A stretch of 64,000 bases of DNA from Haloarchaeobius salinus (GCF_024464185.1 NZ_JANHAU010000002.1:496001-560000), one strand, 5' to 3'. Counted from the stretch's first letter, positions 24,931 to 33,301 are shown. Translations and numbers: made by a program. The notes: generated by a model not told the origin, from the sequence alone.

Positions 24931-26091
24931 ATGAGTGTCCCATCCGAGGCCGACGGCGAGCCCCCGTCGGTCGACGCCCGCGAGCTCGACGAGCTGGTCC
25001 GCTCCGGCGAGCCGTTCACCCTGCTCGACGTCCGCGACCGCGACGAGTTCGAGGCGTGGCACGTCGACGGTCCCGGCGTCAGCGCGAGCCAGGTGCCCCA
25101 CGTGAAGTTCGTACAGGCGCAGGTCACCGGCGACGTGGACTCCCTCGTCGGCGACGACCCGGTCGAGCCCATCGTCGCGGTCTGTGGCCACGGCGAGGCG
25201 AGCGCGCACGCCGCCGAAATTCTCGTGGACGCGGGCTACGACGCCCGGAACCTGGCGGGTGGGATGGACGCCTGGGCCCGCCTGCTCGTCGCCCGCGAGG
25301 TCGAGGGGGCGTCGGGCACCGTCGTCCAGTACGACCGGCCGTCGAGCGGCTGTCTCTCCTACATGATCGTCGACGGCAACGAGGCGGCGGTCGTCGACCC
25401 GCTCCGGGCCTTTGCCGAACGGTACGTCGCCGACGCCAGCGAGCGCGGCGTGGACCTCCGCTACGCCATCGACACGCACGTCCACGCCGACCACGTCTCC
25501 GGCGTGCGGGCCGTCGCGGCCGCGAGCGACGCCGAGCCCGTCCTCCCCGAACGGGCGAGAGAGCGCGGCCTCGCGTACGACGCGCGCCCGCTGGCCGACG
25601 GTGAGTCCCTCGAACTCGGCGACACGACCATCGAGGCCGTCGCGACGCCCGGGCACACCACCGAGATGACGACGCTCGTCGCCGCCGACACCCTGTTCAC
25701 CGGCGACGGGCTGTTCGTCGACGGGGTCGCTCGGCCCGACCTCGAGGAGGGCGACGAGGGCGCGGCCGAGCTGGCGGGCGAGCTGTACGACACCATCCAG
25801 AAACGACTGCTCACCTACCCGGACGGGATGGTCGTCGCGCCGGGTCACCGCGACGACGAGACGCCGCGAGCCGACGACGGCACCGTCACCGCGACGCTCG
25901 GGACGGTGCGCGAGCGGGTCGACGCGCTCTCGCTCACCCGCGACGAGTTCGTGGATTCCGTGCTCGCCGACCTTCCCCCGCAGCCCAACGAGTACGAGCG
26001 CATCATCGAGACGAACCTCGGCCGCGAGACGCTGGACGACGACACGGCGTTCGAGGTCGAACTCGGGCCGAACAACTGCGCGGCGCGGTAG
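24931..26091 (+). CDS. Rhodanese-metallo-beta-lactamase fusion (persulfide dioxygenase-like)
   Basis: 386 residues. N-terminal rhodanese domain (about 10-125): LLDVRDRDEFEAWHVDGPG and the active-site Cys85 in VAVCGHGEAS. C-terminal metallo-beta-lactamase domain: HVHADH (183-188), TPGHTTE (His242), TGDGLF (Asp259) and APGHRDD (His306), a mononuclear-iron pattern as in ETHE1-type persulfide dioxygenases. It probably oxidises glutathione-like or low-molecular-weight persulfides to sulfite while the rhodanese handles sulfane sulfur. The rhodanese is N-terminal here, the reverse of the common PDO-rhodanese fusion. A TATA-like TTTTTATCC lies about 30 bases upstream. Confidence 0.85.
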   Translation: MSVPSEADGEPPSVDARELDELVRSGEPFTLLDVRDRDEFEAWHVDGPGVSASQVPHVKFVQAQVTGDVDSLVGDDPVEPIVAVCGHGEASAHAAEILVDAGYDARNLAGGMDAWARLLVAREVEGASGTVVQYDRPSSGCLSYMIVDGNEAAVVDPLRAFAERYVADASERGVDLRYAIDTHVHADHVSGVRAVAAASDAEPVLPERARERGLAYDARPLADGESLELGDTTIEAVATPGHTTEMTTLVAADTLFTGDGLFVDGVARPDLEEGDEGAAELAGELYDTIQKRLLTYPDGMVVAPGHRDDETPRADDGTVTATLGTVRERVDALSLTRDEFVDSVLADLPPQPNEYERIIETNLGRETLDDDTAFEVELGPNNCAAR

Positions 26092-26157
26092 CCTGTGAAC
26101 AGTTCCCATGGGGGCTGAAGACTTTTACCCGACGCCCGGCGACTCAACGCCACTCAG

Positions 26158-27012
26158 ATGAGCGACGTGCTGCCGGAAGCGATGAGCGAGGAACCGATCA
26201 CCGTCGAGCGACTCGTCACGGACCTGCGCGAGCTCGGCCTGTCGGCGGGCGACACCGTCTTCGTGCACAGTTCGCTGTCGGCGCTGGGCTGGGTCTGTGG
26301 CGGCCCGGCCGCCGTCGTCGACGCGTTGCAGGAGGTCGTCACCGCGGACGGGACGCTGGTGCTGCCGACGTTCACGGGCGACTACTCGGACCCGGGTGGC
26401 TGGCAGAACCCGCCGGTACCCGACGACTGGGAGCCGACGATACGCGAGACGATGCCGGCGTTCCGGCCCGAGTCGACGCCCTGTCCCCGGATCGGGGCCA
26501 TCCCGAACACGTTCCGGGCGTACCCCGGCGTCGTCCGGAGCGACCACCCCGTCGTCTCCTTCGCCGCGTGGGGTGCCGACGCCGAGGACATCGTGGTCCC
26601 GCATCCCGACGACGAACCGCTCGGCGAGGGGTCGCCGCTGGCGCGCCTGTACGAGCAGGACGCGACGGTGCTGATGCTCGGCACCGACTACGAGACGGCC
26701 ACCTCCTGCCATCTCGCGGAGTACCGCGGCGCGTTCCCGAAGGAGCGCGAGACGGGTGGCGGCCCGGCCATCCGCGACGGCGAGCGTATCTGGCTCGAGT
26801 TCGACGACGTTGCGCTCGACACCGCCGACTTCCCGATGGTCGGCGAGGCCTTCGAGCACGAGTGCCCGGAGGCCGTGACCGTCGGACGGGTCGGCGAGGC
26901 CGAGTCGCGGCTCGTCGACCAGCGGGCGCTCGTGGACTTCGCGACGGTCTGGTTCGGGGAGAACAGGCCGGAATCGCTCGAACGGGCGCGCGAGGACGAC
27001 GGCGGGGAGTGA
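26158..27012 (+). CDS. AAC(3)-family N-acetyltransferase
   Basis: 284 residues, family of aminoglycoside 3-N-acetyltransferases and YokD. Characteristic segments: GDTVFVHSSLSALGWVCGGP (acetyl-CoA pocket), DGTLVLPTFTGDYSDP, CPRIGAIPNTFRAYPGVVRS, HPVVSFAAWG, and LGEGSPLARLYEQDATVLML. The family contains antibiotic-modifying enzymes, but archaeal members have no known antibiotic substrate and no resistance genes lie nearby, so the natural amine acceptor is unknown. An ACTTTTACC element lies about 30 bases before the ATG. It abuts the convergent ferredoxin gene with no bases between stops. Confidence 0.87.
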   Translation: MSDVLPEAMSEEPITVERLVTDLRELGLSAGDTVFVHSSLSALGWVCGGPAAVVDALQEVVTADGTLVLPTFTGDYSDPGGWQNPPVPDDWEPTIRETMPAFRPESTPCPRIGAIPNTFRAYPGVVRSDHPVVSFAAWGADAEDIVVPHPDDEPLGEGSPLARLYEQDATVLMLGTDYETATSCHLAEYRGAFPKERETGGGPAIRDGERIWLEFDDVALDTADFPMVGEAFEHECPEAVTVGRVGEAESRLVDQRALVDFATVWFGENRPESLERAREDDGGE

Positions 27013-27348
27013 CTAGTCGTCGCCCGCGGCCGCGCCGGGCTCTGCGCTCACCGCGGCGTCGTCCTCGATGCTCGGCGGGTACTTCCCGCGGTCGAGCTTC
27101 AGGTCCGAGGCGGGCCGTGCCATGCAGGTCAGCGCGAACCCCTCGCGCTCCTCCTCGGTGAGCCCGCGCGCGGCGGGCTGGACCACGTCGCCCTCGACGA
27201 TCTCGGCGGAGCACGCGAGACACATCCCGACCCGGCAGGAGTACTCCTGGGCGATGCCCTCCTCGATGCATCGCTTCAGGATGGTCTGCTTGTCGGAGAC
27301 GGTGATGGACTCACCGGTCCCCACGAACTCGACGGTGTAGTCGGTCAT
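27013..27348 (-). CDS. 2Fe-2S ferredoxin
   Basis: 111 residues, plant-type [2Fe-2S] fold. Cluster cysteines Cys38, Cys43, Cys46 (SCRVGMCLACSAEI) and Cys75 (ALTCMARP) have the canonical Cx4CxxC...C spacing. The N-terminal beta-strand segment DYTVEFVGTGESITV is typical. Unlike the large haloarchaeal Fdx1, it lacks the roughly 30-residue acidic N-terminal insertion and instead carries a short acidic C-terminal tail. Partner unknown; the divergent geranylgeranyl reductase needs reduced ferredoxin in some archaea, so that enzyme is a candidate. Confidence 0.92.
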   Translation of the reverse strand: MTDYTVEFVGTGESITVSDKQTILKRCIEEGIAQEYSCRVGMCLACSAEIVEGDVVQPAARGLTEEEREGFALTCMARPASDLKLDRGKYPPSIEDDAAVSAEPGAAAGDD

Positions 27349-27458
27349 GGCTTCGGCTACAGCGGTTCCGGACTAAACTCTTTATCCCTTTTCTGGGTTC
27401 GCCCGGACGACAGAAACGGGAGTAAAACGTTTTTTCCCTGCGGCCTCGACGGGTGAGC

Positions 27459-28829
27459 ATGACCAGCCACGAGTTCGACGTCGTCGTCGCCGGCGCGGGG
27501 ACGTCGGGGTGCTACGCGGCGGCGACCATCGCCCGCGAGGGCTACGACGTCGTCGTCGTCGAGCGCAAGGACGCAGAGGAGGCCGGACACATCGCCTGCG
27601 GGGACGCACTCAAGGGCGCGGACGCGTTCCCCGAGGCCATCCCGAAGGAGCAGCTCGAACCGGCGTTCACGAACACCGGCGTGGACCACGGGCGCTTCGA
27701 GATCCCCCAGGAGGACACGGTGCTCGAGATCCCGGTCCCCGGCGAGCTGGCGGTGATCGACCGCTGGGAGTACGGCCGCTGCATCATCCAGGGCGCGAAG
27801 GATGCCGGCGCGACGTTCCACTACGACACCGTCATCCAGGAGGTGACACAGGACGACGACGGCGTCGTCACCGGACTCCAGGCCAAGAAGAAGGGTGACC
27901 CAGTCGAGTACGACGCGGACATCGTCATCGACGGCGCGGGCTCGCTCTCGCTGCTGCAGGACACGGTCGACTTCTCCGACGCGACGTTCGACACCAACGT
28001 CAACTACTCGCAGTTCTGCTCGGCCTACCGCGAGATCGTCCACGTCGAGGAGCCCGTCGAGTGGGACGACGCGCTCGTGTTCAAGCCGACCGAGCGCGCC
28101 GCGGGCTACCTCTGGTACTTCCCGCGCACCGAGACGGAGATCAACGCCGGTCTCGGCTTCCAGATGACCGAGGAGCCGATGGAGCTCGTCGACGACCTCA
28201 AGCGGGACCTCCGCAACCGCGAGGAGTTCGCGGGCGCGGAGGTCGAGGACAAGCTCGGTGCCGCGCTCCCGACGCGACGACCCTACGACTCCGCCGTCGC
28301 GCCGGGCTACATGGCCGTCGGCGACGCCGCGGGGCACGTCAACCCGACCACCGGCGGCGGCATCGCCGGGGCGGCCTACGCGGGCAAGTACGCCGGCGAG
28401 CAGGCCATCGAGGCCATCGAGCAGGGCGACGTGAGCGAGGAGACGCTCTGGGAGTACAACGAGCGCGTCATGGACCACTTCGGCGCGCGCTACGCCGCGC
28501 TCGACGTGTACAACATCCTCTCGACGGCGGTCGACGTCGACGACCTGATGGGCCTGCTCGCGTCGCTGCCGGGCGAGAAGCTCGCCGAGGCGCTGTACGA
28601 GGGCAGCACCGAGATGAGCACGCTGTTCAAGGCCAAGCTCGCGGTCAAGAGCTTCGGCTACTGGCGGAACATCCTCCAGTTCTACCGCACGAAGCAGTGC
28701 GCCGACGACCTGATGGACCACTACGAGCACTACCCCAGCAGCCCCGACGAGTTCGAGATGTGGCAGTCGAAGCGCGACACGCTGATGGAGGCGGTGTACG
28801 AGACGACCGGCGCGGAGCCGAAGTACTGA
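27459..28829 (+). CDS. Geranylgeranyl reductase family protein
   Basis: 456-residue flavoprotein. N-terminal FAD fold VVAGAGTSGCYAAATIAREG; second flavin motif MAVGDAAGHVNPTTGGGIAG at about residue 285; CGDALKG and YLWYFPRTETEINAGLGFQM are family landmarks of archaeal GGR. These enzymes saturate the prenyl chains of ether lipids or of quinones. Haloarchaea have several paralogues, so the exact substrate is open. The ATG at 27459 is preferred over GTG 27453 two codons upstream. An AGTAAAACGTTTTTT element lies about 25-38 bases upstream. egsA, the other lipid gene here, is 32 kb away. Confidence 0.88.
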   Translation: MTSHEFDVVVAGAGTSGCYAAATIAREGYDVVVVERKDAEEAGHIACGDALKGADAFPEAIPKEQLEPAFTNTGVDHGRFEIPQEDTVLEIPVPGELAVIDRWEYGRCIIQGAKDAGATFHYDTVIQEVTQDDDGVVTGLQAKKKGDPVEYDADIVIDGAGSLSLLQDTVDFSDATFDTNVNYSQFCSAYREIVHVEEPVEWDDALVFKPTERAAGYLWYFPRTETEINAGLGFQMTEEPMELVDDLKRDLRNREEFAGAEVEDKLGAALPTRRPYDSAVAPGYMAVGDAAGHVNPTTGGGIAGAAYAGKYAGEQAIEAIEQGDVSEETLWEYNERVMDHFGARYAALDVYNILSTAVDVDDLMGLLASLPGEKLAEALYEGSTEMSTLFKAKLAVKSFGYWRNILQFYRTKQCADDLMDHYEHYPSSPDEFEMWQSKRDTLMEAVYETTGAEPKY

Positions 28830-29258
28830 TTATCGCGACCCGGTCCCGATCTTCGTCGCCGGCTTGTCGCTGATGTCGGCGCTCTCGACGTCCGGCCTGA
28901 ACGCGTCACCGCTCATCGCCAGCGCGACGAGCGCACCGCCGTTGGCGACGAACGCGACGATGTTCCCGCCGCCACCGGCGGTGACGATGGCCCAGGCGTT
29001 CAGCGTGGCCGCGAGCGCGAACAGCAGCATTCCGACCGGGCGGGACCACGTCCGCATCTGGAACAGCGCGCCCGCGACGAGCATCCGGAGCAGTCCGAAG
29101 ACGATCATCGTCCCGCCGAACGCGACGACGAGTGGCGAGTCGAGCGATGCGCCGAGGACGAACAGCAGACCGCTGTCGATGAGCGTCCAGAATCCCCCGA
29201 TGGCCGCGACGAACGCCGCGAACGTGACCGTCGTCGGCCGGTACGTCGGTCTCCCCAT
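28830..29258 (-). CDS. Four-helix membrane protein, tandem paralogue 1
   Basis: 142 residues with about four hydrophobic segments (FAAFVAAIGGFWTLIDSG, VVAFGGTMIVFGLLRMLVAGAL, VGMLLFALAATLNAWAIVT, IVAFVANGGALVALAM). The C terminus DISDKPATKIGTGSR closely resembles the end of the neighbouring gene (MHATDIGTGYR), and the segment before it (GDAFRPD versus GEAFDTG) also matches. The two genes therefore look like a tandem duplication. Function unknown. It ends directly against the geranylgeranyl reductase stop codon. Confidence 0.7.
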   Translation of the reverse strand: MGRPTYRPTTVTFAAFVAAIGGFWTLIDSGLLFVLGASLDSPLVVAFGGTMIVFGLLRMLVAGALFQMRTWSRPVGMLLFALAATLNAWAIVTAGGGGNIVAFVANGGALVALAMSGDAFRPDVESADISDKPATKIGTGSR

Positions 29259-29332
29259 ACGAACCAGTTGGACGGATGAAACAAAAAGGTCGGGCCTAAA
29301 ATTATCGGTCTCGGCCGCGACAGGATGCCGGT

Positions 29333-29773
29333 TCAGCGGTAGCCCGTGCCGATGTCGGTGGCGTGCATCTCGGAGGTGTCGGTTCTGCCGGTGTCGAACG
29401 CCTCGCCGGCGGTGAGCAGGCCGACGGTGGCGAAGGCGTTGGCGAGACAGAGCACCAGCGGGACGATGCGCACGCCGACCGTGACGAGCGCGTAGCCGAA
29501 GGCGAGCGTCCATGCGAGGTGGAGCAGGACACCCGGTGTGCGCGCCCAGCCGTAGTGCTGGTGGACGGCGGTCGTGACGAACGTCTGCACGAACCCGGCG
29601 GCCAGCACCCCGAGGGCGACCGTCCACGACCCGTACTCGGCGACGACATCCAGTCCGGGGTCCACCGCGAACGGGCCGAGTGCGAGCCCCACGACCACCA
29701 GGACCGAGGCCGTGAGCCCGCCGACGAGGACGGCCGTGGAGAGACCGATGGTTCGAACAGCTTCTTCTGGCAT
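29333..29773 (-). CDS. Four-helix membrane protein, tandem paralogue 2
   Basis: 146 residues, about four hydrophobic segments, ending SEMHATDIGTGYR like its neighbour downstream. Start ATG 29773 (MPEEAVRTIG) is preferred to the in-frame ATG at 29800 because a TATTATTTG element lies about 30 bases before it, fitting a leaderless start. A 74-base gap to paralogue 1 contains AAAATTATCGG, so paralogue 1 may have its own promoter. Function unknown. Confidence 0.7.
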   Translation of the reverse strand: MPEEAVRTIGLSTAVLVGGLTASVLVVVGLALGPFAVDPGLDVVAEYGSWTVALGVLAAGFVQTFVTTAVHQHYGWARTPGVLLHLAWTLAFGYALVTVGVRIVPLVLCLANAFATVGLLTAGEAFDTGRTDTSEMHATDIGTGYR

Positions 29774-29845
29774 TAATTTTGTACAGCGAGCTACAATCAA
29801 ATAATACTTTCGAACCGCTCCCCGTGAAAGAATCGCTGCGCGCGG

Positions 29846-31117
29846 TCAGGGACGCTCTTCGGCGACCGTCTGGATGGCCCCTGCGAGCACGTCGACGCCG
29901 ATGGGCAGGCTGTCCTCGTCCACGTCGAACGTCGCGGTGTGGTGGCCGCCGGGGTGGTCCGTGCCGACGCAGACGTACGCCGCGAGGCCGCCACGTTTCT
30001 GTACTGCCTGCATGAGGAACGTCGCGTCCTCGCTCCCCCCGAGGGCGTCGCGGTCGACCACGCGCTCCACGTCGGCGTTGCCGCCCGCGAGGCGGCCCAC
30101 GATGTCCACGAGCTCCTCGTCGCTCCGCGCGGAGGGTGCCTCGCCGCCGACGCTGGTCTCGGACTCGCAGCCGTGCATCGCCGCCGCGTTCTCGATGACG
30201 CGATGAGCACGCTCGTCCATGTAGTCCTTCAGCTTCGTCGTCACGCCGCGGACCTCGCACTCCATGGTGGCCTCCTCGGCGACGATGTTCGTCGCGTTCG
30301 CGGCCTCGAGGTGGCCGACGTTCACCCGCGTCGCGCCGTCGGAGTGCCGCGGGATGGCGTAGAGGTTCTGGACGGCAGCCGCCGCGGCCTGCACCGCGTT
30401 CTCGCCCTCCTCGGGCTTCGCGCCGGCGTGGGCGGGCTCGCCGGTGAACCGCACGTCGATGTGTTTCACCGCGAGGAACTCGTCGATGCCGCAGACGACC
30501 TCGCCGGTCGGGTGGTCGAGCCCGAGGTGCAGCGCGAAGAGGTAGTCCACGTCGTCGAGGTGGCCCGACTTCGCCATCGCCTTCCCGCCGCCGACGAGCT
30601 CCTCGGCCGGCTGGAAGAACACCTTCAGCGTGCCGGAGAAGTCGCTCCCCTTCACGGCCTCCAGCACCCCCAGCCCGATGGTCGCGTGGCCGTCGTGCCC
30701 GCAGGCGTGCATCGCGCCCGTCTCCGAGCGGAAGCCCTCCGCCGCCGGGACGTGGTCCTCGTCGGTCGACTCCTCGCGGGGCAGGCCGTCGATGTCCACG
30801 CGCAGGCCGACCGTCGGACCCGCGCCCTGTTCGACGACCGCGACCACGCCCGTGTGGCCGCCCCGGAGCTGCTCGAGGACGCCCTCGTCAGCGCCCGCCT
30901 CGACGGCCCGGTCGTACCACGATTCGAGCTCCTCCTCCGGCGGCACGGCCATCCGTTCGTCGCTGTTCAGCGCCTCCGGACCGACGTACAGCTCGTCGAC
31001 GCCGATGCGTTCCAGCTCCGTGACGATGCGCGCCGTCGTCCAGTACTCGCGCCAGGCCGGCTCCGGCTGGCGGTGGAACTCCCGCCGCAAGGCGACGAGC
31101 CTGTCTCTGTCTGCCAT
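29846..31117 (-). CDS. M20D amidohydrolase, AbgA-like (p-aminobenzoyl-glutamate hydrolase)
   Basis: 423 residues, M20 metallopeptidase family. Metal and catalytic contexts: MHACGHDGH (Cys139, His141), FFQPAEE (Glu172-173), VDIDGLPREES, and GTDHPGGHH near the end. It has the insertion seen in bacterial AbgA rather than in the shorter auxin-amide-hydrolase type: EALNSDERMAVPPEEELESW plus LRGGHTGVVA, and it shares the downstream segments HFTG/RFTGEPAHAGAKPEEGEN and GGSEDATFLMQ. AbgA-AbgB cleaves p-aminobenzoyl-glutamate, a folate breakdown product. No AbgB partner is adjacent, so a homomeric enzyme or another N-acyl amino acid substrate is possible. Confidence 0.75.
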   Translation of the reverse strand: MADRDRLVALRREFHRQPEPAWREYWTTARIVTELERIGVDELYVGPEALNSDERMAVPPEEELESWYDRAVEAGADEGVLEQLRGGHTGVVAVVEQGAGPTVGLRVDIDGLPREESTDEDHVPAAEGFRSETGAMHACGHDGHATIGLGVLEAVKGSDFSGTLKVFFQPAEELVGGGKAMAKSGHLDDVDYLFALHLGLDHPTGEVVCGIDEFLAVKHIDVRFTGEPAHAGAKPEEGENAVQAAAAAVQNLYAIPRHSDGATRVNVGHLEAANATNIVAEEATMECEVRGVTTKLKDYMDERAHRVIENAAAMHGCESETSVGGEAPSARSDEELVDIVGRLAGGNADVERVVDRDALGGSEDATFLMQAVQKRGGLAAYVCVGTDHPGGHHTATFDVDEDSLPIGVDVLAGAIQTVAEERP

Positions 31118-31249
31118 GTCCGGGCCGACGCGCCCGAGGCACTTAACCGCGGAGTTGCCGCCGCGTGTTTCCGGGTGTGGTGTCGCGTGTGGCGGCCCTG
31201 GAGTTTACAATGTTTGTGAACCTCGATGGGCGATAGCGCCGGATCGGCC

Positions 31250-31312
31250 AAGTGGCGCGTGACGGGCTCCTGCGAGCCGAGCGGGAGGGAGCTTTCTGGC
31301 TGTCCGAGGTGC
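31250..31312 (-). repeat. Composite intergenic repeat, short minus-strand copy
   Basis: Read on the minus strand, the gap between the amidohydrolase and the uS10-like gene carries GGACAGCCAGAAAGCTCCC (the core module with one change), followed by CCGCTCGGCTCGCAGGAGCCC. Upstream of it is a TCCAGTTGTAAACA stretch that is also echoed near 9852. Only the first part of the composite element is present. Confidence 0.6.
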
Positions 31313-31376
31313 CACTGTTTACAACTGGAGACGTCAGCAGAGAACGACCGGGAGAAAACCGGGCAGAGAAGACCGA

Positions 31377-31709
31377 TTACGAGCCCTGCGACCGGACCTG
31401 CTCGACCTCGGCGGCGACGTGGACGGAGTCGGGGAACGCCGAACCGGCGGCGATGGTGTGGGCGAGCTCGTCGTGGCCGACGATCTCTATCTCGCGCTTG
31501 TAGACGGTGTAGTCCCAGGCGTCGAACTGGGACCCGTCGTCGCTGGTGGGGCGTTTGTACGTCGGGACACGGAGTCGTTCGGGTGGGGCGGAGTGCGGGC
31601 CCTTCATCTCCGCACCCTTGCGGGAGACGCGCTCGCGGATGTCCTCGACGACGCTGTCGAGGGCGGCACGGTCCCCGCTCTGGAGTGTGAGGCGTGTGAC
31701 GAAGCTCAT
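31377..31709 (-). CDS. uS10/mL48-family ribosomal protein-like paralogue
   Basis: 110 residues. The segment FVTRLTLQSGDRAALDSVVE with IRERVSRKGAEMKGPHSAPP and RLRVPTYKRP follows the ribosomal protein S10 fold: paired strands, a helix and the extended loop. The C-terminal extension is acidic. Haloarchaea encode the true S10 next to elongation factor 1A and also this shorter divergent paralogue, whose role (ribosome-associated or not) is not established. Divergent from the NUDIX gene across 102 bases. Confidence 0.82.
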   Translation of the reverse strand: MSFVTRLTLQSGDRAALDSVVEDIRERVSRKGAEMKGPHSAPPERLRVPTYKRPTSDDGSQFDAWDYTVYKREIEIVGHDELAHTIAAGSAFPDSVHVAAEVEQVRSQGS

Positions 31710-31794
31710 GGTCGTATTGGTACTGGTCGCGGCTGAAGGTCAAAAACCCATTGAGACGCGTCGGCAACCGGTCCGATATTCTCTTAACTGGTGA

Positions 31795-31808
31795 CCCTTT
31801 ACAAAGGG
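31795..31808. promoter_or_regulatory. Palindrome CCCTTT-AC-AAAGGG at the NUDIX gene start
   Basis: A perfect six-base-pair inverted repeat with a two-base centre ends three bases before the ATG at 31812. A TATA-like TCTTAAC lies at about 31781, 25-30 bases before the start, so transcription would begin inside or just after the palindrome. That position suits an operator; a hairpin hiding the start is the alternative. Confidence 0.45.
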
Positions 31809-31811
31809 GTA

Positions 31812-32255
31812 ATGGCAGTCGAAGCTACGAGCGCAGGTGCCATCCTCTTTCGCGACACGCGGGGCCGGCGCGAGTACCTACTGCTAAAGAGCCGCCCTGG
31901 TGACTGGGAGTTCCCGAAGGGCGGTGTCGAGGGAGACGAAGAACTCCAGCAGACGGCTATTCGAGAAGTGAAAGAGGAAGCAGGCATCCACGACTTCCGT
32001 CTCATCGACGGATTCAGAGAAGAGTACGACTACGTCTTCGAGGCGGGTGGGGACACCATCCACAAGACGGTCCACCTGTTCATCGCCCGGTCGTTCGAGG
32101 CCAGTGCGGAGCTCTCGACGGAGCACCGCGACCTCCAGTGGCGGGACTACGAACAGGCGGTCAACACCGTCACGCAGGACGGCCCACGCGACATCCTCGA
32201 GGACGCACACGAGTTCCTGAACGAACTCGAAACGACGAGCGAAGGCGACGACTAG
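31812..32255 (+). CDS. NUDIX hydrolase, Ap4A hydrolase-like
   Basis: 147 residues. NUDIX box at 37-59: GGVEGDEELQQTAIREVK followed by EEAGI. The segment AGAILFRDTRGRREYLLLKS, then DWEFPKGG, is the pattern of small diadenosine-polyphosphate or RNA 5'-pyrophosphate hydrolases (bis(5'-nucleosyl)-tetraphosphatase type). After the box come FREEYDYVF and KTVHLFIARSF, typical of that subgroup. The ATG at 31812 places MAVEATSAGAI at the N terminus; the longer frame would run through the promoter. Confidence 0.88.
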   Translation: MAVEATSAGAILFRDTRGRREYLLLKSRPGDWEFPKGGVEGDEELQQTAIREVKEEAGIHDFRLIDGFREEYDYVFEAGGDTIHKTVHLFIARSFEASAELSTEHRDLQWRDYEQAVNTVTQDGPRDILEDAHEFLNELETTSEGDD

Positions 32256-32341
32256 TCGCCACCGGCTCCGCGAGCCGTCTCGCAATCGTCTCTCCCATTC
32301 TACCCCTCCAGCGACGGCCCAGCCCCCGGCTCGGCCCGTTC

Positions 32342-33247
32342 TCACTCGATGCAGGCATCGAGCACCGCCTCGCGGTGCTCCACAAGGGCGGTGGCGTGGT
32401 CGGCGTCGACGACGGTCAGCTCGGCGCGGGCGGCGTCGGCGACCCGCCGGGCGTCGGCGACGGGGACGTTCGCGTCGCGCTCGCCGTGCCAGCAGTGGAC
32501 CGGGACGTCGACGACCGACGGCTCGACGGGCCACGGCTCACCGAGCAGCCGCGTCTCGCGGACGAAGCCGGCCCGCTGCGGACCTACGCCCGCGACGAAG
32601 TCACGCCGGAACGTCTCGGCCTGCGGCTCCGACAGCGCGGCCGCACCCTCGCTGTCGGTGTACTGCGAGACGACGGCCGACGGGGAGCCGCGGTCGGCGA
32701 TCCACGCCTGTGCGCGGACGAGCCCCGAGAGCAGCCGCGGGGCCCGCCCCGCCAGCGTCCCGAGGAGCCGCTGGACGGCCGGCTGGTCGCTCCGGAGCGA
32801 CGGCGGGGCGACCCCGGAGACGCTGTGGACGGCGTCGACGCGGTCGGGGTGGCGGCCGGCCAGCGCGACCGCGACGGCTGCACCGCCGGAGAAACCGACG
32901 ACGGGAGCACTCTCGACGTCGGCGTGGTCGAGGACCGCGACGAGACCGTCCGCGATGTCGGCGAGTCCGGCGTCGGGTGCGGGGTCGGACCGGCCGTAGC
33001 CGGGGCGGTCCGGCGCGAGGACACGCAGATCGCGCCCGCGTGCCGCCTCGTCGAGCAGCCGTCCCAGCACGCGTGAGCCGGGCGTGCCGTGGAGGAACAG
33101 CACGGGTGCACCGTCGGCGGCTCCGTACTCGGCGTAGGCGACTCTGCGGTCGTCCGCGATGGTGGCCACGGCGGGGCCGTCCGGTCGCGCGGCTGTGCTC
33201 CCGACATCGTCGGGTGGCGCGTCCTGCAGGTCGGGCGACGGGCGCAT
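32342..33247 (-). CDS. Alpha/beta hydrolase
   Basis: 301 residues. Oxyanion segment VLFLHGTPGSRVLGR, DRPGYGRSDPAPD, nucleophile elbow VGFSGGAAVAVALAG (Ser in GFSGG), acid in HGERDANVPV, and terminal His in DADHATALVEH. Together these give a complete Ser-Asp-His triad. Substrate unknown; the closest general type is the fold of haloperoxidase/epoxide hydrolase-like esterases. Start at ATG 33247 (MRPSPDLQDAPPDD). Confidence 0.88.
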   Translation of the reverse strand: MRPSPDLQDAPPDDVGSTAARPDGPAVATIADDRRVAYAEYGAADGAPVLFLHGTPGSRVLGRLLDEAARGRDLRVLAPDRPGYGRSDPAPDAGLADIADGLVAVLDHADVESAPVVGFSGGAAVAVALAGRHPDRVDAVHSVSGVAPPSLRSDQPAVQRLLGTLAGRAPRLLSGLVRAQAWIADRGSPSAVVSQYTDSEGAAALSEPQAETFRRDFVAGVGPQRAGFVRETRLLGEPWPVEPSVVDVPVHCWHGERDANVPVADARRVADAARAELTVVDADHATALVEHREAVLDACIE

Positions 33248-33301
33248 ACGAACACGTTCCCACCGAACCGGAGAGGAGCTTGGGCCGTATTGATGCGGCG
33301 T

